A DNA stretch of 9,817 nt from Aequoribacter sp003520285 (GTDB lineage Bacteria; Pseudomonadota; Gammaproteobacteria; Pseudomonadales; Halieaceae): the NCBI GenBank assembly GCA_963966765.1, contig CAXAAR010000077.1, forward strand, positions 1 through 9,817, written 5' to 3'. The notes under the pieces are model-generated. The model worked only from the letters and a program-made list of their open reading frames with translations, did no database searches and was not told the origin of the DNA. Both the position numbers and the translations under genes were made by a program. Of the stretch, positions 1-6,467 are shown piece after piece; position 1 is the stretch's first letter, and each line of letters begins with the position of its first letter.

Positions 1-464
1 GTCGCATTTTTGTTGAGCGCATTGACTGTGACGTCGACCACTGTGATGGCTGTCATACCGAATACGGTGTCGGTGCTCGTTAGAATACGGTCTCGTAAAC
101 GCGCACCCTCGTTCTTGAACTTCTGGGCTTTGGCGCGCAGCATCAAATGAGGGAAGTCAACGTTCCATTCGTGAGGCGGTACATAGGGGCACTTGGTCAT
201 ATAGCAGAGGTCGCACATGTAGCACTGATCGACGACCTTAATGTAATCCGCTTTATCGATGCCATCGACCTCTAGGGTTTCTGATTCGTCGACTAAATCA
301 AATAGGGTTGGGAAGGAGTCGCACAGGCTCACGCAGCGGCGGCAACCGTGGCAAATGTCGTAGACGCGCTCGAGCTCTTCGTTGAGTGAATCTTTATCCC
401 AAAATTCTTCGGTTTTCCATTCAACGGGGTGGCGCGTGGGTGCCTCTAAGCTGCCTTCTCTCAC
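1..464 (-). CDS. Two-cluster 4Fe-4S protein, HdrD/GlpC-like (3' part outside window)
   Basis: This is the N-terminal ~154 codons of an iron-sulfur protein that continues past the left edge. Two ferredoxin-like cysteine sets are visible: Cys38, 41, 44 and 48 (CX2CX2CX3C), then Cys81, 84, 87 and 92 followed by Pro (CX2CX2CX4CP). That arrangement is typical of heterodisulfide-reductase-related or GlpC-type electron-transfer subunits; the CCG domains expected downstream are not in the window. The chosen start is GTG at 464, giving a protein that begins (M)REGSLEAPTRHP, with GAGG about 8 nt upstream. An in-frame GTG 14 codons further upstream is possible but has a poorer ribosome site. From general knowledge, proteobacteria often carry rubrerythrin, this Fe-S protein and a DUF3501 protein in a row, so it may pass electrons to rubrerythrin; that role is inference. 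Only the third member of that trio is unseen. Confidence 0.85.
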   Translation of the reverse strand, partial: MREGSLEAPTRHPVEWKTEEFWDKDSLNEELERVYDICHGCRRCVSLCDSFPTLFDLVDESETLEVDGIDKADYIKVVDQCYMCDLCYMTKCPYVPPHEWNVDFPHLMLRAKAQKFKNEGARLRDRILTSTDTVFGMTAITVVDVTVNALNKNA

Positions 465-495
465 GGTGATATCCTCTATCAATTCGGTGGAACGG

Positions 496-524
496 AGTAT
501 AAGCACGATGGCGCCCGAGTCGGG
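496..524 (-). promoter_or_regulatory. Possible internal promoter for the Fe-S gene
   Basis: On the minus strand, TATACT (501-496, five of six matches to TATAAT) lies 16 nt downstream of CCGACT (523-518, three of six to TTGACA). The predicted start would give a leader of roughly 25 nt before the GTG at 464. The -35 match is weak and overlaps the GC-rich hairpin at 512-526. This is a candidate only, suggested because a terminator-like hairpin separates the two genes. Confidence 0.25.
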
Positions 525-526
525 CG
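512..526 (-). other. GC-rich stem-loop upstream of the Fe-S gene
   Basis: CGCCCG and CGGGCG form a perfect 6-bp stem around a 3-nt loop. It sits about 48 nt upstream of the GTG start of the Fe-S gene and 18 nt beyond the longer hairpin at 545-569 in the direction of transcription. No T-run follows it. It could stabilise the 5' end of the downstream mRNA or take part in attenuation; the role is unknown. Confidence 0.4.
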
Positions 527-544
527 GCCAGCGTGGTAAAAGCA

Positions 545-569
545 CTGGATCAGCTATCTGCTGATCCAG
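545..569 (-). terminator. Terminator-like or attenuator hairpin after rubrerythrin
   Basis: CTGGATCAGC and GCTGATCCAG pair perfectly as a 10-bp stem around a 5-nt loop, starting 16 nt after the rubrerythrin stop codon. On the minus transcript the stem is followed by TGC and then TTTT, so the U-tract is short. It is best read as a weak or partial Rho-independent terminator that lowers readthrough from the abundant rubrerythrin message into the Fe-S gene, or as a 3' stabilising hairpin. Confidence 0.6.
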
Positions 570-584
570 CGAAGTACCGCAGTA

Positions 585-1004
585 TTACGCGTCGAGCTGG
601 TCGAGCGCTTTCTGGAAGCGGTTAGCGTGGCTACGTTCTGCCTTCGCCAGAGTTTCCATCCAATCAGCGACTTCGTCGAAACCTTCGTCGCGGGCATCTT
701 TGGCCATTCCTGGGTACATATCAGTGTACTCGTGAGTCTCGCCAGCGATGGCTGCTTTCAGGTTATTCTCGGTGCTACCAATGGGTAGGCCGGTTGCTGG
801 ATCACCAACTGCCTCGAGGTACTCAAGGTGTCCGTGTGCGTGACCAGTCTCGCCCTCGGCGGTTGAACGGAATACCGCAGCGACGTCGTTGTAGCCTTCT
901 ACGTCTGCCTTGGCGGCGAAATACAGATAGCGACGGTTGGCTTGAGATTCACCAGAGAACGCGTCTTTTAGATTTTGCTCAGTTTTTGAACCTTTCAATG
1001 ACAT
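585..1004 (-). CDS. Rubrerythrin (diiron peroxidase, no rubredoxin domain)
   Basis: The 139-residue product is a rubrerythrin-type four-helix-bundle protein that reduces hydrogen peroxide at a diiron centre in the cytoplasm. All expected ligands can be placed with the spacing of classical rubrerythrin: Glu19, Glu52, His55, Glu89, Glu92, Glu123 and His126, in the motifs SGESQANRRY, GETGHAHGH, AGETHEY and KAERSHA. Classical rubrerythrins of about 190 residues carry a C-terminal CX2C rubredoxin domain. Here the protein stops after the second diiron helix pair and has no cysteine, so electrons must come from a separate donor. The start ATG at 1004 has AAGGAG 7 nt upstream. The gene is divergent from oxyR and is followed by a 4Fe-4S protein gene, which fits peroxide-induced expression and a dedicated electron donor (both inferred). 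Confidence 0.93.
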   Translation of the reverse strand: MSLKGSKTEQNLKDAFSGESQANRRYLYFAAKADVEGYNDVAAVFRSTAEGETGHAHGHLEYLEAVGDPATGLPIGSTENNLKAAIAGETHEYTDMYPGMAKDARDEGFDEVADWMETLAKAERSHANRFQKALDQLDA

Positions 1005-1033
1005 TGTCTTACTCCTTATTTACCACTAGTGAT

Positions 1034-1047
1034 GGTCGTGCACGACC
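1034..1047. promoter_or_regulatory. 14-bp perfect palindrome in the rbr-oxyR intergenic region
   Basis: GGTCGTGCACGACC reads identically on both strands. It lies 30-43 bp upstream of the rubrerythrin ATG, where an operator or the 5' leader of rbr would be. It does not resemble the OxyR consensus (ATAG/CTAT half-sites). It could be an operator for another dimeric regulator or an mRNA 5' hairpin of rbr. No binding protein can be named. Confidence 0.4.
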
Positions 1048-1056
1048 TGATCAAGT

Positions 1057-1109
1057 CCTACACTGAGTAGGAATACGTAGTGTAAAGAGGAGCGGATGAT
1101 CTGTATAAT
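1057..1109. promoter_or_regulatory. Divergent rbr/oxyR promoter region with a dyad
   Basis: For oxyR (plus), TATAAT at 1104-1109 is a perfect -10, with a weak TGTAAA 17 nt upstream at 1081-1086. On the minus strand the same six bases read TTTACA (five of six to TTGACA), with TGTAGG (1062-1057) 18 nt downstream as a weak -10 for rbr. The inverted repeat TACACT (1059-1064) / AGTGTA (1079-1084), with a 14-nt gap, sits between and over these elements, as expected for a LysR-type site controlling both genes. The -10 of oxyR is convincing; the rbr elements and the identity of the dyad as an OxyR site are inference. Confidence 0.4.
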
Positions 1110-1142
1110 GAAAAAAATCACAAAAACATTTCGGAAAAAACG

Positions 1143-2054
1143 ATGAGTAGACAGCCGACGCTGAAACAACTGAAGTATTTGTTGGCGGTAGCAGACGCAG
1201 GCCATTTCGGTCAGGCCGCGAAAGCGTGTTTTGTCTCTCAATCAACCCTGAGTGCGGGTATCGCTGAGCTCGAAGATTTATTGGGCGTCGTCTTGTTAGA
1301 GCGAACTCACCGCAACATTCTCCTGACAGATATTGGCAAAGAAGTTGTCACGCGAGCTCGCTCAACGCTGCTGGATGTTGAAGACATGCTGGCAGTCTGT
1401 GATGCCTCGCAAGAACCATTCACAGGTCGCATGAGACTGGGTGTCATTCCGACGATTGCACCCTTTGTGCTTCCTAATCTCATGAAGATGTTGCGGGAGC
1501 GTCATCCTAGATTTCAGCTCCTGATCAAAGAGGATTTAAGTGGGCATCTGCTCGAGGCCTTGTATCGTGGTGAACTCGATGTCTTGCTATTAGCTCTGCC
1601 ATTCGAGGCGGAGAGCGTAGATACGCGTCGGTTATACCAAGACAAGTTTTGGTTTGCCTGTTCCCAACAGCACAGCCTAAGCAATCATGCCCAGCTCACA
1701 GCAGAAGACCTGCGAGGCCAAGATCTGCTGTTATTGGAAGATGGTCATTGCCTCCGCGATCACGTTTTGCAGGCCTGTAACTTAGAGCTAAAAGATGTCT
1801 CGCTACCCTTTCAGGCGACCAGCTTGAACACTATTGTGCAAATGGTCGCTAGTGGTATCGGTGTCACTCTGCTGCCCAACATGGCGGTAGGAGGCTCGCT
1901 TCTCGCAGGTGTCGATTTGTGCTTAAAACCTTTTGGTGTCGACACGATATCGCGTGATATCGGTCTTATGTGGCGCAAGAAAAGTCCCCGAGTTCAAGAT
2001 TACGATGCCCTGGGGGCCATGATTGTCGAGTCCAAAGATCCTGCTGTTGCCTGA
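1143..2054 (+). CDS. oxyR: OxyR-type LysR regulator (peroxide sensor)
   Basis: This 303-residue LysR-family protein has an N-terminal winged helix-turn-helix (about residues 5-64, with HFGQAAKACFVSQSTLSAGI in the helix-turn-helix) and a periplasmic-binding-protein-like effector domain from about residue 95. The decisive feature is GHCLRDHVLQAC: Cys203 and Cys212, nine residues apart, match Cys199 and Cys208 of Escherichia coli OxyR, which form a disulfide on exposure to peroxide. The QSTLSAGI form of the recognition helix differs from E. coli (QPTLSVAI) and resembles OxyR proteins seen in other proteobacteria. The start ATG at 1143 follows an A-rich leader with only a weak GGAA ribosome site, suggesting modest translation as is usual for a regulator. 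It is divergent from rubrerythrin and likely regulates it and itself; that is inferred from position. Confidence 0.93.
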   Translation: MSRQPTLKQLKYLLAVADAGHFGQAAKACFVSQSTLSAGIAELEDLLGVVLLERTHRNILLTDIGKEVVTRARSTLLDVEDMLAVCDASQEPFTGRMRLGVIPTIAPFVLPNLMKMLRERHPRFQLLIKEDLSGHLLEALYRGELDVLLLALPFEAESVDTRRLYQDKFWFACSQQHSLSNHAQLTAEDLRGQDLLLLEDGHCLRDHVLQACNLELKDVSLPFQATSLNTIVQMVASGIGVTLLPNMAVGGSLLAGVDLCLKPFGVDTISRDIGLMWRKKSPRVQDYDALGAMIVESKDPAVA

Positions 2055-2089
2055 GCTCACGATACTAGAACGCATTCGATAGAGAGGCG

Positions 2090-3166
2090 TCACACCTGAT
2101 CTGGAGGGGAATCCTCTTCTGAGCCGGTGATATTAAATTCGCGGGTGAAAATTTGCCAAAAGGTAATGAATAGCACCGCGATCAGTGGCCCCACCACAAA
2201 CCCGGTCATGCCAAATAAGCTAAAACCGCCTAGTGTCGACAGTAGCACCAGGTAATCCGGTAGTTTTGTGTCGCGCCCCACCAAAATGGGGCGCAGAATA
2301 TTATCGACCAGGCCGATCACGAGCGCCCCAAAGCTGATCAGAATGATGCCATCTGTGACGGCACCCGTGGCGAGCAGATAAATCCCGACAGGTAGCCAAA
2401 TAATGCTCGCACCAACCACGGGTATAAGCGAGAGCAAAGTCATAACGACACCCCAGACAATGGGCGCTGGCAATCCTAACGCCCAAAAAATAAGGCCGCC
2501 CAGCGAGCCCTGCGCCATAGCCACGACCAAGCTTCCTTTGATCGTTGCTCGCGTGACTTCGGCAAATTTTTTCATGAGTAAACGTTCACGTTCATCACCC
2601 AAGGGCAGCGCTCGAATCAGTACTGGGATCAATTCGGCACCATCTCGGAACATAAAAAATATCAGGTAGAGCATGAGACCAAGGCTTGCTAACCAAGCGA
2701 GCGTATTCTGTCCGATCGTCAAGGCATTACTCGCGACTATTTTTCCCATATCGACCGAGAGTGACCCCAACTGTTGCTTCACCGCAGCCATATCGAGCCC
2801 TAGACTTGTGATCACAGTATCGATCACTGGGAATGCTGTTTGAATTTGCTCTACCCATAAACTGGGTTTCAGCTGTCCTGATTCAAGCTGTTGATAAATG
2901 GCGGCACCTTCGCGAAGAAACGATGAGATTAAGAGCAGGGCCGGCGTGATGGCGACCACCAGACAGACAGTGAGTGTAATCAGGGCCACGGTATTGGGCC
3001 GCCTGGGAAGCCATTGCATCAGTCGAAGATGCAGTGGGTAAAAAAGCAGCGCGATGATGCAAGCCCACAAGATGGCGCTAAAAAATGGCATCATCAAGTA
3101 AGCGAATGCAGCGGTGACGAGAGCCAGCGCTAGAATGAACGACCTAATTTCTATGACTTTCTGCAT
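2090..3166 (-). CDS. AI-2E/PerM family membrane transporter
   Basis: The 358-residue product is a polytopic inner-membrane protein of the AI-2E transporter (PerM/YdiK/YhhQ-neighbour type, PF01594) family. Two hydrophobic hairpins fill the first ~80 residues, a more polar region of about 75 residues follows, and five or so membrane segments occupy the C-terminal half. Family hallmarks seen include LPAPIVWGVVMTLLSLIPVVG, shown here only as LLSLIPVVG, then DNILRPILVGRDTKLPDYLVL and the late GFSLFGMTGFVVGPLIA region. Length is normal for the family. Members have been linked to autoinducer-2 export or to sodium/proton antiport, so substrate cannot be assigned. It converges on oxyR with a 35-bp gap holding no obvious terminator, and diverges from the YeeE pair. 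The start ATG at 3166 is preceded by AAGAAGAG about 10 nt upstream. Confidence 0.88.
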   Translation of the reverse strand: MQKVIEIRSFILALALVTAAFAYLMMPFFSAILWACIIALLFYPLHLRLMQWLPRRPNTVALITLTVCLVVAITPALLLISSFLREGAAIYQQLESGQLKPSLWVEQIQTAFPVIDTVITSLGLDMAAVKQQLGSLSVDMGKIVASNALTIGQNTLAWLASLGLMLYLIFFMFRDGAELIPVLIRALPLGDERERLLMKKFAEVTRATIKGSLVVAMAQGSLGGLIFWALGLPAPIVWGVVMTLLSLIPVVGASIIWLPVGIYLLATGAVTDGIILISFGALVIGLVDNILRPILVGRDTKLPDYLVLLSTLGGFSLFGMTGFVVGPLIAVLFITFWQIFTREFNITGSEEDSPPDQV

Positions 3167-3231
3167 GACCGAGCTCTTCTTTCAAATGCAAGCCAGAGTG
3201 TAGCTTGGATCGCTCTATGAGTGCATCTACT

Positions 3232-3243
3232 TTGGGATCCCAA
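3232..3243. promoter_or_regulatory. 12-bp palindrome upstream of the YeeE-like pair
   Basis: TTGGGATCCCAA is a perfect palindrome 50-61 bp upstream of the first YeeE-like ATG. It covers the place where a -35 element would sit relative to the weak -10 candidate TACACT (3260-3265), which itself lies within a smaller palindrome GTGTACAC (3257-3264). No good -35 hexamer is visible, so an activator or repressor site is plausible. The regulator cannot be identified. Confidence 0.35.
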
Positions 3244-3292
3244 CTCAACGACATTTGTGTACACTAGCGGCTTTTCATTGCGAGAGTAAGTT

Positions 3293-3766
3293 ATGGACTG
3301 GGCAACGATTTTTCCTATGGGAACAACCCATTATTGGGTTGGTGGTCTGTTGATTGGCGCAGGTATTAGTTGGCTCTTTGTGAGCACTGGTTTAGTCGGA
3401 GGTGCGAGTTCGATCCTGACGACACTGTGGACATATGTCACAAGTGATACGCGCTTCAACACACCAAGCAACCTATCTTCCCGAGCTTGGCGCAATATCT
3501 ACGCCTTAGGTCTGATTGCCGGCGCCTATGTGGGTGTGCAGTGGTTTGGGATTCCGAGTTTAGTCACTGAAGTGGCACCGTGGCAGCTTGCTCTGGGTGG
3601 CTTAATCACTGGGTTTGGTGTTCGCTTGAGCAGCGGTTGTACTTCGGGTCATGGTGTTTGTGGCATGGCGCTGTTAGATCTCGATTCAATTTTGGCTGTC
3701 GGCGTATTTCTGATGACCGCCATTGTTGTCGCTCAAGTGATGAGCGCTGTTGGAGGTGGGCTGTGA
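3293..3766 (+). CDS. YeeE/YedE-type membrane protein, first half
   Basis: A 157-residue inner-membrane protein with about four hydrophobic segments (near residues 15-35, 70-86, 97-113 and 132-150). It carries the family signature RLSSGCTSGHGVCGM, with Cys116 and Cys123, on the end of a membrane helix. YeeE/YedE (PF04143) proteins take up thiosulfate or related sulfur compounds, passing them along conserved cysteines. Full-length members carry two such repeats, whereas here they are split over two genes. The ATG at 3293 has GAGAG about 8 nt upstream. The stop codon overlaps the start of the next gene, so the two products probably form one complex. No sulfur-oxidation or rhodanese gene is visible next door, so the real substrate is unproven. 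Confidence 0.88.
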   Translation: MDWATIFPMGTTHYWVGGLLIGAGISWLFVSTGLVGGASSILTTLWTYVTSDTRFNTPSNLSSRAWRNIYALGLIAGAYVGVQWFGIPSLVTEVAPWQLALGGLITGFGVRLSSGCTSGHGVCGMALLDLDSILAVGVFLMTAIVVAQVMSAVGGGL

Positions 3767-4182
3767 GACCTATTGCTCTGTTGCAGGTATTTCTGGCGGG
3801 CGGTCTGTTCGGATTAGGCTTAACTTATTCGTCGATGGTGCAGCCCGAGGTAGTACTGAGTTTCCTGACGTTTAATGACTTCGGCTTACTCTTAGTGCTG
3901 GGTGCTGCCACCTCATTCACGTTTGTGGTTTATCAAATTGTGCCGCGAGTCCGAAAAACACCTTTGTTTGGAGCCCAATTTGGCAGTCGGCCAGCTAATG
4001 CACGGTCACGCACGCTGCTGGGTGCCGTTGTTTTTGGTGTCGGCTGGGGTATCTCTGGGGTGTGCCCGGGGCCAGCAATAGCGGCTCTGGGTAGTGGCAA
4101 TTGGCCGGTACTGTATGCGCTGGGCGGAATGTTAGCGGGTGCTTATTTGCAAGGTCGTTTCTTTGCGCCTAAACCCCAATGA
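3763..4182 (+). CDS. YeeE/YedE-type membrane protein, second half (DUF6691-like)
   Basis: The 139-residue product is the partner of the preceding gene. It has roughly four hydrophobic segments and the second YeeE/YedE signature GVGWGISGVCPGPAI, with Cys101. The start is taken as GTG at 3763, which shares the bases GTGA with the upstream TGA stop and has GGAGG 8 nt before it, a classic coupled start. The frame stays open upstream to an ATG at 3580, but that extension lies wholly inside the first gene, reads as non-membrane Trp/Cys/Arg-rich sequence and gives an atypical length, so it is rejected. Proteins of this kind are usually about 140 residues. Function is inferred to be sulfur-compound transport together with its neighbour. 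Confidence 0.88.
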   Translation: MRPIALLQVFLAGGLFGLGLTYSSMVQPEVVLSFLTFNDFGLLLVLGAATSFTFVVYQIVPRVRKTPLFGAQFGSRPANARSRTLLGAVVFGVGWGISGVCPGPAIAALGSGNWPVLYALGGMLAGAYLQGRFFAPKPQ

Positions 4183-4195
4183 TTCGAGCGTATTC

Positions 4196-4211
4196 GGGGC
4201 TGTGCAGCCCC
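4196..4211 (+). terminator. Stem-loop between convergent genes
   Basis: GGGGCT and AGCCCC form a perfect 6-bp stem with a GTGC loop, 14 nt after the stop of the second YeeE-like gene and 10 nt after the stop of the metallopeptidase on the other strand. On the plus strand it is followed by CGTCATTCTTT, so the U-tract is displaced and poor. It probably ends the YeeE transcript weakly and may serve both strands. Confidence 0.5.
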
Positions 4212-4220
4212 CGTCATTCT

Positions 4221-6380
4221 TTAGCGCGATGATTCAGGAGGTTCTGCCAGCAAACCTCGGCGCTTGAGTAAAGGCGTAATATCTGGCTTTCGACCGCGGA
4301 GATTTTCAAACAATTGCATCGCATCCTCTGAGCCGCCTCGTGATAGCAATGTGGCTCTGAATCGATCGCCATTGGCCCTTAATGCCCCGCCGTTCTCTTT
4401 GAACCATTCAACCGTATCAGCGTCGAGCACCTCACTCCAAATGTAGGAGTAATAGCCCGCGGAATAACCGCCAAGAATGTGAGAGAAGTATGTTGTTCGA
4501 TACCGCGGTGGTACCGGTGCAAAGTCAACTCCCGCATCGGCTAAGGCCCGTTGTTCGAAGGCGACTACATCTTCTGGTGCTGGCACTTGATCGGGTGACA
4601 GTTGATGCCAGGCTTGATCCAGTAAAGAAGCTGCTAAATATTCAGTCGTGCTAAAACCCTGATTGAATTGGCTGGTGCTAAGTAGCTTGTTCAGTAGCGC
4701 TGGATCCATGGGTTCGCCGGTCTCATGGTGAACGGCATAGTTTCTAAGAACACGTGGCCAAACTGCCCACATCTCGTTCACCATTGAGGGGTATTCGACA
4801 AAGTCGCGAGGCACCGACGTGCCAGATAATGACGGATACGTGACATCGGAAAACATGCCGTGGAGCGCATGGCCGAACTCATGGAACATGGTGGTCACTT
4901 CATCCCAAGTCAGTAGAGTGGGTTCGCCCGCGGGCGGCTTGGGCACGTTCAAGTGGTTAGCGACCACAGGTTGAGTACCCATTAAATGGGATTGAGGCAC
5001 GTATGCATTCATCCAAGCGCCACCGCGTTTGGACTCACGTGCGTAAAAATCTTGAATAAAGAGCGCCAGAGTTGAGCCGTCTTCGTTGAAGACTTCCCAC
5101 ACTTTGACATCGGGATGATAGACCGGGAGATCTGTTCGTGCTTTAAAGGTGAGCCCAAAGACCAATTCCGCAGCGTAAAACACGCCTTTCTCGAGTACGT
5201 TATTCATCTCGAAATAAGGCTTCAGCTGGGCGCCATCGAAATTGTATTTTTGGGTTCTGACTTTTTCCGAGTAAAAATCCCAGTCCCAGGCTGCCAGTTC
5301 GAACTCACCACCCTCTGCGTCGATCATCATTTGTAATTCGTTAGCTTCGCGTCGTGCATTGGCAACGGCAGGTGGTGCTAAACTCGCCAGTCGCTCATTG
5401 ACGGCAGCGACAGAGCCGGCTGTTTGTGACTGGAGTTGGTAATCGGCATGGTTCTCAAAGCCTAACAGTTGCGCAGCCTCGGCTCTTAACTTCATGACTT
5501 CAGACACGATTGCGGTGTTATCAAATTCGCCGCCATCCGAACCACGTCCCAGCGAAGTCTCGTGGATTCTCTGGCGCAGAGCTCGATTCGTCAGGCTAGA
5601 TAGAGCTGGCTGGCCACTGGTATTCAGGAGTGGGAGTACCCATTTGTCGGGCATATTACGGGCTTCAGCAGCAATCTTTGCAGCCGCTATTTCGTTGCTG
5701 CTTAAGCCATCGAGGGCTTCCGCAGAGTCGACCACAATCGCTTTGGCATTGACTTCCTTGCGCACGTTTTGGCTGAACTGATTGCCTAATACCGCAAGCC
5801 TTGCATTAATCTCTTTCAGTGCCTCTTTGGCATCGTTGCCAAGTGTGGCTCCCGCGAGCACGAACTCTTTGTAAGTTTCTTCTACTAGTCTTAGGTCTTC
5901 TGAATTCAACCCAAGTTCTGTGCGATTCTGATAAACCGCGCCGATGCGATCAAATAGCTCACTATTGAGCAGGATAGCATCACTATGTGCTGACATCGCA
6001 GGTGCTAGTTCGGCTCTGACTTGCTCGATGGTGTCGTTGGTATGAGCCGATGCCAGGTAATAAAACACCCGAGAGGCTCGTGCTAAGGTGGCGCCCGAGC
6101 GCTCCAGCGCGACAATGGTGTTTTCGAAAGTGGGCAGTTCAGGATTTGAGGCGATCGCCAAGATCTCGTCTAGTTGCTCCTTCATACCCGCTTCAAGGGC
6201 AGGTTTGTAGTGGTCATCTGCGATCGCATCGAAGGGCGGATACTGCATGTAGAGCGTGCTGTTGCTTAGTAGTGGGTTGCCGTTGGTCATAGCAGGGTCA
6301 TTGTTGTTTGGTTCCTGTTGATTGCAGGCTGAAAGAAGAGCTGCGCTCACCAATATCAGGCCTGATATGAGATGTTTCAT
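4221..6380 (-). CDS. M3 family zinc metallopeptidase, lipoprotein (Dcp/oligopeptidase A-like)
   Basis: The 719-residue product is an oligopeptide-degrading zinc peptidase of family M3. The zinc motif HEFGH occupies residues 500-504 (His500, Glu501, His504), and the third ligand Glu529 lies 25 residues on in DFVEYPSM, the spacing used by thimet oligopeptidase and Dcp. A substrate-binding stretch with His634, Tyr639, Tyr643 and Tyr646 (HILGGYSAGYYSY) is also intact. The N-terminus has a lipoprotein signal: Lys-rich start, hydrophobic core, and lipobox LSAC with Cys19, followed by Asn-Gln, which does not signal inner-membrane retention. An outer-membrane lipoprotein facing the periplasm is therefore likely, unlike the cytosolic E. 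coli Dcp and OpdA. The ATG at 6380 has AAGGA 7 nt upstream. It probably trims imported peptides for nutrition; exact specificity (dipeptidyl versus endo) is not decidable here. Confidence 0.93.
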   Translation of the reverse strand: MKHLISGLILVSAALLSACNQQEPNNNDPAMTNGNPLLSNSTLYMQYPPFDAIADDHYKPALEAGMKEQLDEILAIASNPELPTFENTIVALERSGATLARASRVFYYLASAHTNDTIEQVRAELAPAMSAHSDAILLNSELFDRIGAVYQNRTELGLNSEDLRLVEETYKEFVLAGATLGNDAKEALKEINARLAVLGNQFSQNVRKEVNAKAIVVDSAEALDGLSSNEIAAAKIAAEARNMPDKWVLPLLNTSGQPALSSLTNRALRQRIHETSLGRGSDGGEFDNTAIVSEVMKLRAEAAQLLGFENHADYQLQSQTAGSVAAVNERLASLAPPAVANARREANELQMMIDAEGGEFELAAWDWDFYSEKVRTQKYNFDGAQLKPYFEMNNVLEKGVFYAAELVFGLTFKARTDLPVYHPDVKVWEVFNEDGSTLALFIQDFYARESKRGGAWMNAYVPQSHLMGTQPVVANHLNVPKPPAGEPTLLTWDEVTTMFHEFGHALHGMFSDVTYPSLSGTSVPRDFVEYPSMVNEMWAVWPRVLRNYAVHHETGEPMDPALLNKLLSTSQFNQGFSTTEYLAASLLDQAWHQLSPDQVPAPEDVVAFEQRALADAGVDFAPVPPRYRTTYFSHILGGYSAGYYSYIWSEVLDADTVEWFKENGGALRANGDRFRATLLSRGGSEDAMQLFENLRGRKPDITPLLKRRGLLAEPPESSR

Positions 6381-6390
6381 GGATTAATCC
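6381..6390. repeat. 10-bp palindrome next to the M3 peptidase start
   Basis: GGATTAATCC is a perfect palindrome directly abutting the ATG of the metallopeptidase; it overlaps part of its ribosome-binding site. It might be chance or might mask the ribosome site weakly. Confidence 0.2.
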
Positions 6391-6411
6391 TTGGTCACAT
6401 TAGTCTTTTTC

Positions 6412-6440
6412 AGAATACGCTGATGCGCGGCTCAGTTCAA
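6412..6440 (-). promoter_or_regulatory. Candidate promoter of the M3 peptidase
   Basis: On the minus strand, TTGAAC (6440-6435, four of six) is separated by exactly 17 nt from TATTCT (6417-6412, four of six). The transcript would carry a leader of about 25 nt before the ATG at 6380. The spacing is optimal and the hexamers moderate, so this is the best sigma-70 candidate in the gap for this gene. Confidence 0.4.
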
Positions 6441-6467
6441 AGGCTCCGCTTGGTAATATGACACCCG

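Noticed and set aside
382..564. 60-codon plus-strand frame
   Set aside because: It lies opposite the start of the Fe-S gene and over the hairpin spacer, has a Ser-rich non-conserved sequence and no ribosome site; the minus-strand frame carries the conserved cysteines.
1026..1245. Two minus-strand frames upstream of rubrerythrin
   Set aside because: They overlap the divergent promoter region and the oxyR 5' end, lack conserved content, and are out of keeping with the strongly coding oxyR frame.
2090..3166. Assignment as a true autoinducer-2 exporter
   Set aside because: The family name is historic; members include antiporters and proteins of unknown substrate, and nothing nearby relates to quorum sensing.
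3580..3762. N-terminal extension of the second YeeE-like gene
   Set aside because: It is wholly inside the first YeeE-like gene in another frame, looks like non-membrane shadow sequence, and the GTG at 3763 has a strong Shine-Dalgarno and the expected product length.
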